From an uncultured Bacteroidales bacterium (GTDB lineage: Bacteria > Bacteroidota > Bacteroidia > Bacteroidales > Paludibacteraceae), in the NCBI GenBank assembly GCA_937901025.1, contig CALCGR010000089.1:1-17352 (forward strand): a stretch of DNA of 17,352 bases, written 5' to 3'. The translations under genes and the position numbers were made by a program. Below, piece after piece: positions 7,398 to 14,447 of this stretch. The notes under the pieces were generated by a model, which had not been told where the DNA came from, searched no databases, and saw only the letters and a program-made list of their open reading frames with translations. How positions within the stretch are numbered: position 1 is the first letter of the stretch; the number at the start of each line of letters is the position of its first letter.

Positions 7398-8666
7398 ATG
7401 AAAGATATTTGGAAAAATAGTGCTCAATTACTCTCCGCCAATGTGGTGGCGCAAGCCATCGGTTTGCTCGTTTATCCGATTCTGACCCGTCTCTATAGTC
7501 CTGACGATTTCGGACTGTTCAATCTGTTCTTGTCGATAGGCGGAATTTTAGTTCTGTGCTCCACGGCTGAATATCAAAATGCCATCGTGCTACCGAGGGA
7601 GACCAACAAGGCCGTTGCTCTGTTTCATGTTGGAGCAAGTATATTGTTAGCAGTAACGATAGTCCTATTGCTTTCCGTCCCTTTTTCCGGATGGATAGGT
7701 GAACTATTTAATACCCCTACGCTAGCAAAATGGTATTGGTTGATGCCCGTTTATGTCTTTGTTATGGGATTTTGGACGCTCCTTAATTATTTCTATACAC
7801 GCGCAAAGGAATTCCGACGCATCTCCGGTTATCAACTATCGCAATCGGTATTATCCGCCGGTAGTAAGATGGGCTTGGGTTATGGAGGTTTGTTATCGGG
7901 CGGGCTGATTGTAGGTTCGGTGATAGCCCCCTTGATATCCGCTGTGATATCGGTATGGGTGGCGGGGAAAAAAGTGTTGGGAGACTTGCTGCATTGGGAT
8001 AGGGACGAATATAAGTCGGTGGCTCGGGAATATGCCAATTTCCCTAAGTTCTCTTTGCCTCGGTCATTGGTTAATTCGTTGGGTGGAAACTTGCCGATTT
8101 TGCTGCTTACGCCGTTCTTCAGTTTGAGTCAAATAGGTTATTTCGGGATGGCACTGACATTGGGATTCAGACCGCTCAATATGATATCGGGTTCCCTATG
8201 CCAGACCTTCTTTCAGCAGACAGCGGATGCGATTAATCATCGCAGACTTGTTTTTCCTTTCCTTAGGAAGTTTATCTTATGGTTCTTGCTTATCATTTGC
8301 TTATCGTTTGCTGCCTTATATTTTATTTTGCCGTGGTTGACGGGTTGGCTGCTGGGACCCGGTTGGGAAGAGACGGGAGAACTGATACGTGTGCTGTTGC
8401 CGTGGTTGGCAGTATCCACGGTGAGTGCCTCTTTGGGGTTTGTATCAGATGTTTTTGGCAAACAAAAGATGTCTGCCATTATTGAGTTTACCTATACAAC
8501 ACTTCGCGCTTTGGCTATAGGATTGGGAATATGGTTGCACGATTTCCGCTTAGCTGTGATGGCTTATGCGCTTGTAGGATTGTTGGTTCAATCTTTCTTA
8601 CTCGGTTGGTACCTTGTCTTGGCAAAGAATTACGACAACCGGATATTAGCGAATGAGTTTGAATAG
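7398..8666 (+). CDS. Oligosaccharide/polysaccharide flippase (Wzx-like)
   Basis: This inner-membrane protein of 422 aa is predicted to flip lipid-linked glycan (O-antigen or capsule repeat units) across the membrane. About 12 hydrophobic segments are evident, with the family N-terminus MKDIWKNSAQLLSANVVAQA, then LVYPILTRLYSPDDFG around residues 25-40, and a conserved-looking FPKFSLPRSLVNSLGG near 215-230. I chose the ATG at 7398 because the longer TTG start at 7338 lies upstream of the promoter and adds a non-membrane tail. Genes around it are tonB-recG and an ssb operon; the convergent glycosyltransferase suggests a small envelope-glycan cluster. Its last six codons and stop overlap the last seven codons of that gene on the other strand. 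It may be slightly richer in A+T than its neighbours. Substrate is unknown. Confidence 0.88.
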   Translation: MKDIWKNSAQLLSANVVAQAIGLLVYPILTRLYSPDDFGLFNLFLSIGGILVLCSTAEYQNAIVLPRETNKAVALFHVGASILLAVTIVLLLSVPFSGWIGELFNTPTLAKWYWLMPVYVFVMGFWTLLNYFYTRAKEFRRISGYQLSQSVLSAGSKMGLGYGGLLSGGLIVGSVIAPLISAVISVWVAGKKVLGDLLHWDRDEYKSVAREYANFPKFSLPRSLVNSLGGNLPILLLTPFFSLSQIGYFGMALTLGFRPLNMISGSLCQTFFQQTADAINHRRLVFPFLRKFILWFLLIICLSFAALYFILPWLTGWLLGPGWEETGELIRVLLPWLAVSTVSASLGFVSDVFGKQKMSAIIEFTYTTLRALAIGLGIWLHDFRLAVMAYALVGLLVQSFLLGWYLVLAKNYDNRILANEFE

Positions 8667-9620
8667 ACGATTTTCTATTTTTTCCCAATTATATTTTTCA
8701 ACAAAGAGTTGATACCCTTTTTGGGCAGCTGCAAGCCATACTTTCGGTTCATCCATATAGTGAAGAATCGCTGCGGATGCTTCCTCGGCAGAGCAAACTA
8801 ATGTGCCGCATTCTTGAATCTCAGGCACCTGGTGTCCAATCGCTTTCAGCCGACTATATACAACCGGCTTCCCTGCTGCCATATAGTAGAATAGTTTAAT
8901 AGGAAGACAACGGGTATTCTCAACATCTATATCCCGTAGATCAAGACAGATGTCCATGGATTGTATAAATTGGCAAAAGTCGGGCAATTTCATATATTGT
9001 TCTGGAGAAAGTGTGAGCAATTCAAAGGAAATGTCGGGTCTTTGCTCTTGGCAAAGCGCTATCGTTTGTTGCACTCTCTCCCATCCTTTTTCTTGTGTCA
9101 ACGGGCCTGCATATAAGATACGGCAACTTTGTCCGGGAGCACGGTAGTGAGGTTTTTCAAATAATCGTGATGTAGGATAATAGGGGAGGAGAATTCGTTT
9201 TTTCCAAAAAAAGAAAAAGAAGGGCTTCGCCTTGTCCTTTTCTCCAAAGATAAAAGAGTAAGCAAAACATCCCGCCAAGAAATTCAGTAAGAGCATTGCA
9301 ACTGCGAAAAAAGGCTTGCGCCATCCCCGATGGCGTAAGTTCTTTTTGGACGGGTACCATTCAGTGACATCGTAGATGATCTTTGTATGGCTTCCTACCG
9401 TGGATAGAACGGCTTTAGGTGTGTCACAAATCGCATAATCGGCTTGTTGTTCATGGAGAAATTGACGAATGGCTCGCCTTTCTTCTCGGAATGAAGAATA
9501 ATTACCGGCAGTGGATAGGATGGCGGTCTGATATCCAAACTTTCTTAAACTAGGCTCCTGATGGTAGAAAACTCTATCATCAGAAGCTTTGTGTGCTGTT
9601 TGGACAAAGATAACCTTCAT
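8646..9620 (-). CDS. Glycosyltransferase, GT4-like (GT-B fold)
   Basis: The 324-aa protein resembles family-4-type glycosyltransferases that move a sugar from a nucleotide sugar to a lipid-linked or surface glycan. The N-terminal half opens with MKVIFVQTAHKASDDRV, an N-lobe start, with YDVTEWYPSKK near residues 83-93. The nucleotide-binding half begins near residue 168 with ILYAGPLTQEKGWE and ends with FYYMAAGKPVVYS, a short acceptor-region motif PEIQECGTLV, and a terminal helix EKYNWEKIENRLF. Between the lobes lies a hydrophobic stretch (about 103-125) followed by five consecutive Phe (134-138), which may anchor it to the membrane. The EX7E motif is not obvious. It follows the FemAB-like gene by 2 bases (same operon) and overlaps the flippase 3' end by 21 bases. 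Sugar and acceptor are unknown. Confidence 0.82.
   Translation of the reverse strand: MKVIFVQTAHKASDDRVFYHQEPSLRKFGYQTAILSTAGNYSSFREERRAIRQFLHEQQADYAICDTPKAVLSTVGSHTKIIYDVTEWYPSKKNLRHRGWRKPFFAVAMLLLNFLAGCFAYSFIFGEKDKAKPFFFFFWKKRILLPYYPTSRLFEKPHYRAPGQSCRILYAGPLTQEKGWERVQQTIALCQEQRPDISFELLTLSPEQYMKLPDFCQFIQSMDICLDLRDIDVENTRCLPIKLFYYMAAGKPVVYSRLKAIGHQVPEIQECGTLVCSAEEASAAILHYMDEPKVWLAAAQKGYQLFVEKYNWEKIENRLFKLIR
8662..8683 (+). terminator. Weak AT-rich hairpin with T run after the flippase stop
   Basis: AATAG (8662-8666, containing the flippase stop) can pair with CTATT (8675-8679), and the T run continues to 8683. The stem is only 5 bp and A/T-rich, so it is at best a weak intrinsic terminator for the flippase transcript. 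It lies inside the convergent glycosyltransferase gene. Confidence 0.22.
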
Positions 9621-9622
9621 AA

Positions 9623-10621
9623 CTATATCCCGTATTGGAGATTGCGTAAATGATTGATTCCTACCGCGATACCGAAGGCAGGGTGGTAATATTTTTCAAC
9701 GCTGTAGTACGTCATTTTCTCGGAGCCGAACTGCTTGTAGTGCAGCGCGGTCCCGCGATGATTACTGCCTTCAAAATCAAAACACACCCCTTTCTCTCTT
9801 GCCAATTTAAGTGCCTCTACAACCAATAACGCGCTTGCTCCCGACTCTTTATAATCGGGGTGATAGCAAGGGATGAGGTAATACATCTTATGCTTATCCC
9901 AAACCACATACGCGGCGGCGCATATCTGTCCATCCGCATTACGGATGGCGATAATCTGCGATTGTCCTTGGCGCATCGATTTGCGGGAGAGGACCAAGAA
10001 GAACTCCCGGCTATAGGAGATCTGTTTCTTTTGCGCCGCCATACATTGCTGATGGAAGGCATAAAACTCGTCGGGTGTCAGATTCATATCGACGGAAAGG
10101 GTAACGGCTTTTTGCAGTTGCCGTTTCTTGTTCTTGGAGAAGCGGTCCACTACCGCGTTCAGATCGTGCAAGTCGGTAATCTGATACGTCACTCGCGGAC
10201 GGATGCGGAAATGTTCTGCATGCATCGGTTCCACCATACGCGACCCGATCGGGTATTGCTGATAGTAATAATGCAGGCCTAATGCTTTTAGTTGCCCCAC
10301 AAAGTCTTCGCAAATCTTCGGCAGATCAATCAAGCGGTTGTCATCCGTCAATCCACCGTTTTGGGTCAACCAGATACCGCCAATCTGCGTTTGCTGCGGC
10401 ATCACTATCCAGCGCATCCATAGGCGTTTACGGATGAGATAGGGGAGTACGGCTACAATATCCTTCACCTCCCGATGCTCGGGATTGGAATCTTCGGCAA
10501 AACTGAGGAGAACATCCCACTGCTTACCGGCGCATACGGCATCCATCCACCAGGGCTGAAAGAAAACCGGTAACTCGTCCTGTTGCTCCGCCCAAGCGGT
10601 ATATAACTCTTTATTGCTCAT
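9623..10621 (-). CDS. FemAB-like / BioF2-like GNAT-fold acyltransferase
   Basis: A 332-aa cytoplasmic protein of the FemA/FemB-related group with an Acetyltransf_6-type GNAT domain. Such proteins transfer amino acids or acyl groups, for instance onto peptidoglycan precursors or surface sugars. The N-terminus has FFQPWWMDAVC (residues 20-30), typical of the family opening. The middle has RVTYQITDL and FSKNKKRQLQKA (about 160-172). The second half holds the GNAT-like core: AAAYVVWDKHKMYYLIPCYHP, SGASALLVVEALKLAREKG and CFDFEGSNHRGTALHYKQFG. Its start overlaps the ssb 3' end by 11 bases, and the glycosyltransferase follows after 2 bases, which suggests a role in modifying an envelope glycan or its precursor. 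Whether the donor is aminoacyl-tRNA or acyl-CoA cannot be told. Confidence 0.8.
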   Translation of the reverse strand: MSNKELYTAWAEQQDELPVFFQPWWMDAVCAGKQWDVLLSFAEDSNPEHREVKDIVAVLPYLIRKRLWMRWIVMPQQTQIGGIWLTQNGGLTDDNRLIDLPKICEDFVGQLKALGLHYYYQQYPIGSRMVEPMHAEHFRIRPRVTYQITDLHDLNAVVDRFSKNKKRQLQKAVTLSVDMNLTPDEFYAFHQQCMAAQKKQISYSREFFLVLSRKSMRQGQSQIIAIRNADGQICAAAYVVWDKHKMYYLIPCYHPDYKESGASALLVVEALKLAREKGVCFDFEGSNHRGTALHYKQFGSEKMTYYSVEKYYHPAFGIAVGINHLRNLQYGI

Positions 10622-10985
10622 CGGTTGCTGGTTTTAAATCACGATATTCGTCGGGACGGCACAAAATCTGCACATTCTCCGCAATAATCTCCGTCTTATG
10701 ACGGATCTGACCCTCTTTTTCCCAAGAACGCGTCTGCAGTTTCCCTTCCACATAGAGTTTCATTCCTTTGCGGACATATTTCTCTGCCCATTCCGCAAGG
10801 TTGCGGAAGAGCACAATCGGGTGCCATTCCGTACGATCGGGCACCTGCGTCCCGTTTTGCATGACATACCCTTTTTCGGTCGTGGCTAAATTGAAATTAG
10901 CAATGGCAACGCCGCGATCTAAATAGCGAACTTCAGGGTCACTTCCTACGTTACCAACCAGAATAACTTTGTTAATAGACGACAT
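10611..10985 (-). CDS. ssb: Single-stranded DNA-binding protein, short form
   Basis: An OB-fold protein of 124 aa that coats single-stranded DNA during replication and repair. The SSB signature is clear: MSSINKVILVGNVGSDPEVRYLDRG at the N-terminus (start chosen at 10985 rather than an upstream ATG at 11024 because this is the family start and the upstream ATG lies too close to or before transcription start), ATTEKGY, RTEWHPIVLFRNLAEWAEKYV, and KLYVEGKLQTRSW. The OB fold ends near residue 108. The protein then stops after RDLKPATDEQ, with no glycine/proline-rich linker and no acidic DDDIPF-type tip, which is unusual for a housekeeping SSB. Promoter at 11014-11045. It is the first gene of ssb, FemAB-like, glycosyltransferase. 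It may be an accessory paralogue. Confidence 0.93.
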   Translation of the reverse strand: MSSINKVILVGNVGSDPEVRYLDRGVAIANFNLATTEKGYVMQNGTQVPDRTEWHPIVLFRNLAEWAEKYVRKGMKLYVEGKLQTRSWEKEGQIRHKTEIIAENVQILCRPDEYRDLKPATDEQ

Positions 10986-11013
10986 AGTTGTTAAATTTTT
11001 TATAAATTCACTG

Positions 11014-11045
11014 CAAAAATACAATAAAATTTTGAATTATGCAAA
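11014..11045 (-). promoter_or_regulatory. Bacteroidota-type promoter for the ssb operon
   Basis: On the minus strand: TTTG at 11045-11042 (-33), a 20-base spacer, TATTTTTG at 11021-11014 (-7). The ssb ATG begins 29 bases beyond the -7 box, exactly as at tonB. It overlaps the opposite-facing promoter at 11031-11061, so polymerase cannot occupy both at once. Bases 10986-11013 hold only the A/T-rich leader. Confidence 0.75.
11030..11045. repeat. Shared 16-base promoter element, copy 2
   Basis: Identical to TTTTGAATTATGCAAA at 7316-7331. Here both of its TTTG arms are used: the plus-strand TTTG (11031-11034) as the -33 of the rightward operon and the minus-strand TTTG (11045-11042) as the -33 of the ssb operon. 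Confidence 0.7.
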
Positions 11046-11061
11046 AAAAGTTGTAACTTTG
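11031..11061 (+). promoter_or_regulatory. Bacteroidota-type promoter for the six-gene rightward operon
   Basis: TTTG at 11031-11034 (-33), a 19-base spacer, and TAACTTTG at 11054-11061 (-7). An ATG begins 10 bases after the -7 box (11071), just as at the flippase promoter, but it opens a tiny reading frame; the main gene's candidate starts follow at 11082 and 11094. It is the only promoter I can see for genes up to 15787. Confidence 0.8.
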
Positions 11062-11070
11062 CAGCGTAAA

Positions 11071-11097
11071 ATGATAAATAAATGCATTTTTCTATGA
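11071..11097 (+). other. Possible 8-codon leader reading frame
   Basis: ATG at 11071 opens a frame encoding MINKCIFL and ends at TGA 11095-11097, which overlaps the second candidate start of the downstream gene (ATG 11094, as ATGA). If used, it would couple translation or compete with the 11082 start. No coding evidence beyond position; it may be chance. Confidence 0.15.
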
Positions 11098-12164
11098 ATA
11101 AGTTCTTTTTGTACACCCTTCTGACGGGTCTTTTCGTTCTTCTTTCGGCGGCTCCGTCGCCCGCGATGGCGCAAACCGAAACGCTGGTGCGCTGTATTGC
11201 TTTTTATAATCTTGAGAACCTCTTTGACACCATCCACGATGAGGGGAAAAACGATTACGAATACTTGCCCGATGGCGGGATGAAATGGACGGGCCTCAAA
11301 TATACCCACAAGATTCACAATATGGCTTATGCCATCTCTCGTTTAGGCGAGGATGTGGATAGTCGCGGACCGATCTGCGTGGGCGTAGCGGAAGTGGAGA
11401 ACCTGCGATGCTTAGAGGACTTGTGCGCTGATCCCCAACTTAATGGCAAATATAAACCCATCCTCATTGAGGGACCCGACCGCCGTGGGGTGGATGTAGG
11501 TTTCCTTTATCAACCCGATTATTTTAAGCCCGTCAACGTACGCGGTCACGAACTGCACGCGCATTATACCGACGGCGGATTGGTAAGGTCTCGTCTGCAA
11601 CTGCTCGTCTCGGGTTACTTGATGAATGCCGGCCGTCCGGAGAAGATTCATATCCTCGTTAACCACTGGCCCAGCCGTTACGGCGGTGAGCTGACTTCAC
11701 GCCCGACGCGCGACACCGCTGCTATGCTGACTAAGGCCATCTGCGACTCAATCTACCAAAAAGAGCCGCGCGCGAAGATTGTTATTATGGGTGACCTCAA
11801 TGACGATCCCTTCAACCATAGTTGTAAGGAAGTGCTGGGCGCTCGTAAGACTCGCGAGGAAGTGGAGAAGCAAGGGTACTTCAATACCATGTGGCAGAAA
11901 CTCGACCGCGGTATAGGCTCGTTGGCTTACCAAGGCTCGTGGAACTTATTCGACCAAATCATCATCTCCGAACCCCTGCTCAACGAACCGCTTGAATCCG
12001 GACGCTGGACGTATTGGAAATCGGAGATCTTTAATAAAGACTTCCTCACCGTTCAAGAAGGCAAAGAGAAAGGTACTCCGTTGCGTACCCACAAAAGCGG
12101 CGTATGGCAGGACGGCTATGGAGACCACTATCCCACAATGATCTATCTAATCAAACAACAATAA
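11082..12164 (+). CDS. Secreted endonuclease/exonuclease/phosphatase-fold protein
   Basis: A 360-aa exported hydrolase of the DNase I-like superfamily, which cleaves phosphodiester or phosphomonoester bonds. The signal peptide covers about residues 1-30 with cleavage after AMA (AMA|QT). The metal-dependent core is complete: FYNLENLFD (N43), VAEVEN (E104), VNHWPSR (H195), MGDLND (D238, N240) and DGYGDHYP (D348-H349). The start is uncertain: ATG 11082 has the A-rich upstream context liked in Bacteroidota, while ATG 11094 gives a tighter signal peptide (MNKFFLYTLL). It is the first gene of a six-gene operon and overlaps the next start by one base (TAATG). Substrate may be DNA, RNA, lipid or inositol phosphates; nuclease activity is only the most common guess. 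Confidence 0.9.
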   Translation: MHFSMNKFFLYTLLTGLFVLLSAAPSPAMAQTETLVRCIAFYNLENLFDTIHDEGKNDYEYLPDGGMKWTGLKYTHKIHNMAYAISRLGEDVDSRGPICVGVAEVENLRCLEDLCADPQLNGKYKPILIEGPDRRGVDVGFLYQPDYFKPVNVRGHELHAHYTDGGLVRSRLQLLVSGYLMNAGRPEKIHILVNHWPSRYGGELTSRPTRDTAAMLTKAICDSIYQKEPRAKIVIMGDLNDDPFNHSCKEVLGARKTREEVEKQGYFNTMWQKLDRGIGSLAYQGSWNLFDQIIISEPLLNEPLESGRWTYWKSEIFNKDFLTVQEGKEKGTPLRTHKSGVWQDGYGDHYPTMIYLIKQQ

Positions 12165-12502
12165 TGGAACCCTTACGTAAAGACTTAGCGCCCATCAAAA
12201 TGCGTAATTATGGGCGCATACTACAAGATGTAGTAGGTTATATCTGTCAGTTGAAAGACGAAAAGATGCGTCAACAACTGACCATCTATGTGGCGCAATG
12301 TATGCGCCAAAAGAACCTCGTATGGAACAAGGATCAAGAGTCTGGTATCGACCGCATCAAAGCGGATATTATTAAGATATCGGACGGACGCCTTACGTGC
12401 GATTTTCCACAGTTCGCTGAAGCGTTAAATGCCACAGCCAAGAAACCTGCCGAAGGAAATAAGAATACGGCTACCAAACAGAAACCCTCAAAAAAGAAAT
12501 AA
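12164..12502 (+). CDS. DUF4290 domain protein (Bacteroidota-specific)
   Basis: A 112-aa cytoplasmic protein. I chose ATG 12164 because it overlaps the preceding stop by one base (TAATG) and because MEPLRKDLAPIKMRNYGRIL resembles the opening of DUF4290 proteins (a YGRNIQ-like segment near residue 16); an ATG at 12104 would overlap the conserved end of the upstream gene. The first 90 residues look helical (DVVGYICQLKDEKMRQQ, then a stretch ending LTCDFPQF), followed by a Lys-rich low-complexity tail (KKPAEGNKN to KPSKKK). Family members are often longer, so this may be a short form. Function is unknown. It lies 2 bases before prs. The family call is from memory of the pattern. Confidence 0.72.
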   Translation: MEPLRKDLAPIKMRNYGRILQDVVGYICQLKDEKMRQQLTIYVAQCMRQKNLVWNKDQESGIDRIKADIIKISDGRLTCDFPQFAEALNATAKKPAEGNKNTATKQKPSKKK

Positions 12503-12504
12503 TT

Positions 12505-13473
12505 ATGGTCTTAGAAACAAGTCCCTTCAAGATCTTTGCCGGTAGTCAAGGGCAAGTCATTGCAGAACGCATCTGCGAGAAAATCGGCTGCAAATTAGGT
12601 AAGATTAATATCGACCGTTTCTCCGACGGCGAGTTTTCCGTGTCGTTTGACGAGTCGGTGCGCGGACAGTCCGTTTATCTGGTGCAATCTACCTGTCCGA
12701 ACTGTGATAACCTCATGGAGTTGCTCCTTATGATTGATGCCGCCAAGCGCGCCAGCGCATACAAGGTGATTGCCGTCATCCCGTACTTCGGTTTTGCCCG
12801 TCAAGACCGTAAGGATAAACCGCGGGTGTCCATCGGTTCTAAACTCGTAGCGAATATGCTGCAAGTGGCGGGAGCTGATCGAATCATCACCGTGGACCTG
12901 CACGCTGATCAGATTCAAGGATTCTTCGATATCCCTGTCGATCACCTCTTCGGCACGAATGTGCTGGTACCCTATGTGGCCAATCTCAACCTCGATTTGG
13001 ATAATGTGATTATCGCTTCCCCCGATGTAGGCGGTTCCAAACGTGCGGATAAGTTCGTGAAGAAACTGCACGTGTTGACGGGAGTCGAAGTGCCGATGGT
13101 CATCTGCTATAAGAACCGTCCGGGTTTCAACCGCATCAGCGAGATGCGTATCCTGGGTGATGTGCAGGGCAAGGATGTTATTATTGTGGATGATATCGTC
13201 GATACCGCCGGTACCCTCTGTATGGCAGCTAAGGTCATCAAAGAGGCCGGTGCCAAATCCGTTCGAGCGATCCTGTCTCACGGCGTGATGTCGGGCAAGG
13301 CAGATGAGAAGGTTATGGGGAGCGAACTGGAAGAACTCGTCTTCACCGATTCCATCCAATATGACCAATCCCGTTGCGGTAAAGTGAATATAGTGAGCCT
13401 TGCCGGCCCGTTAGCGGAAACGATTCTGGCTATCCAGGAACACCGCTCCATCAGTGAGGTTAACGTAGGGTAA
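12505..13473 (+). CDS. prs: Ribose-phosphate pyrophosphokinase (PRPP synthetase)
   Basis: Makes 5-phosphoribosyl 1-diphosphate from ribose 5-phosphate and ATP, feeding purine, pyrimidine, NAD, His and Trp synthesis. The 322-aa length is standard. Visible motifs: FAGSQGQVIAERI (residues 11-23), DRFSDGEFSV (37-46), the flexible ATP loop YFGFARQDRKDKPR (94-107), catalytic-region DLHADQIQGFFD (131-142, H133), SPDVGGSKRAD (172-182) and the PRPP loop DVIIVDDIVDTAGT (224-237). All expected residues are present. It sits in the middle of a packed operon, 2 bases after the DUF4290 gene and 1 base before the M28 gene, with no promoter of its own that I can see. Confidence 0.98.
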   Translation: MVLETSPFKIFAGSQGQVIAERICEKIGCKLGKINIDRFSDGEFSVSFDESVRGQSVYLVQSTCPNCDNLMELLLMIDAAKRASAYKVIAVIPYFGFARQDRKDKPRVSIGSKLVANMLQVAGADRIITVDLHADQIQGFFDIPVDHLFGTNVLVPYVANLNLDLDNVIIASPDVGGSKRADKFVKKLHVLTGVEVPMVICYKNRPGFNRISEMRILGDVQGKDVIIVDDIVDTAGTLCMAAKVIKEAGAKSVRAILSHGVMSGKADEKVMGSELEELVFTDSIQYDQSRCGKVNIVSLAGPLAETILAIQEHRSISEVNVG

Positions 13474-13474
13474 G

Positions 13475-14446
13475 ATGAAACACGGAATCTATCTTTTTCT
13501 TGCGTGCTTGACTCTACTGGGCTGTCAACACCACACTACCGCTGTCTCGCGCCCGGATTTTAATGCGGATTCGGCTTATCAGTATATCCAAGACCAGATG
13601 GCTTTTGGTCCGCGTATTCCCGATAGCGAAGAGCATCATCGTTGTGCAGTATACCTTATGCAACAAGTCCGCCGTTTCGGAGGTCGTGTAGAGATGCAAA
13701 AAGGTCAAATGCTCGATTATGCGGGTCAAGTACAGACCGTGTATAACATCATTGCCCATTGTAACCCGCAAGCCTCCGGCAAAACGATTCTGCTCTGTGC
13801 CCACTACGACACCCGTCCTTGGTGCGATCAAGAGGAGGAATATCAGGACCGCCTCTCTCCCGTTCCGGGAGCGAACGACGGAGCCAGTGGGGTAGGGGTC
13901 TTACTCGAGGTGATGCGTCAACTCCAAATACTTAGCGCAGACACGACCCGCCACCTTCCTAAGGTGGATATCATCTTCTTTGATGCCGAGGATAAGGGTA
14001 CCCCTGTTCATTATACCGGAGTGGAAAGGGATAACACTTGGTGCTTGGGTAGTCAGTTCTGGGCAAAGGAACTGTCCGACCAGCACGCGGGCGAATATGT
14101 CTACGGCATCCTCCTCGATATGGTAGGGGCTCCGGGAGCCGTCTTCCCTAAAGAGATGCACTCTTCCCGTTATGCCAACAATTACTTGGAGAAAGTATGG
14201 CGGAAGGCGCGCCAACTCGGTTATGGGCAATACTTTGTGGAGAACCCCGCCTATCCCATCGTGGATGACCACTATTATGTGAATGTGTATGCAGGGATTC
14301 CCTGTGTCGATATCATCCATTATGACGCGCGTTCGCAAAGCGGCTTTCCTGAGTGGTGGCACACGCGCCAAGATGATATGACGAATATACATAAACCCAC
14401 CCTCCAAGCCGTAGGGGAAGTGGTGTTGGCCACGATTTTAGATTGA
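13475..14446 (+). CDS. M28-family zinc lipoprotein, glutaminyl-peptide cyclotransferase-like
   Basis: A 323-aa lipoprotein of the M28 peptidase fold. The signal ends in lipobox LLGC with Cys17. Zinc-site motifs are in order: LCAHYDTRPW (H110, D112), GANDGASGVG (D135), FFDAEDKG (E172, D173), VDDHYY (D264-D265-H266) and EWWHTRQDD (H296). The Trp-rich context and the FFDAED and DDH motifs recall glutaminyl cyclases, which turn N-terminal Gln into pyroglutamate, more than classical aminopeptidases. Inference: it matures exported proteins by capping N-terminal Gln, a reaction known to matter in Bacteroidales whose exported proteins often start with Gln after signal cleavage. The upstream operon nuclease, cleaved at AMA|QT, would expose just such a Gln. 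An aminopeptidase remains possible. Confidence 0.85.
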   Translation: MKHGIYLFLACLTLLGCQHHTTAVSRPDFNADSAYQYIQDQMAFGPRIPDSEEHHRCAVYLMQQVRRFGGRVEMQKGQMLDYAGQVQTVYNIIAHCNPQASGKTILLCAHYDTRPWCDQEEEYQDRLSPVPGANDGASGVGVLLEVMRQLQILSADTTRHLPKVDIIFFDAEDKGTPVHYTGVERDNTWCLGSQFWAKELSDQHAGEYVYGILLDMVGAPGAVFPKEMHSSRYANNYLEKVWRKARQLGYGQYFVENPAYPIVDDHYYVNVYAGIPCVDIIHYDARSQSGFPEWWHTRQDDMTNIHKPTLQAVGEVVLATILD

Positions 14447-14447
14447 T

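Noticed and set aside
10986..11024. Upstream ATG extending SSB by 13 residues
   Set aside because: It overlaps the -7 box at 11014-11021, upstream of the expected transcript start, and the SSB family start is at 10985.
12595..13368. 257-aa open frame on the minus strand opposite prs
   Set aside because: The His/Asp-rich composition is a mirror of prs codons; prs motifs are fully intact on the plus strand.
13901..14407. 168-aa open frame opposite the M28 gene
   Set aside because: Antisense shadow with no family motif; the zinc-site motifs are on the plus strand.
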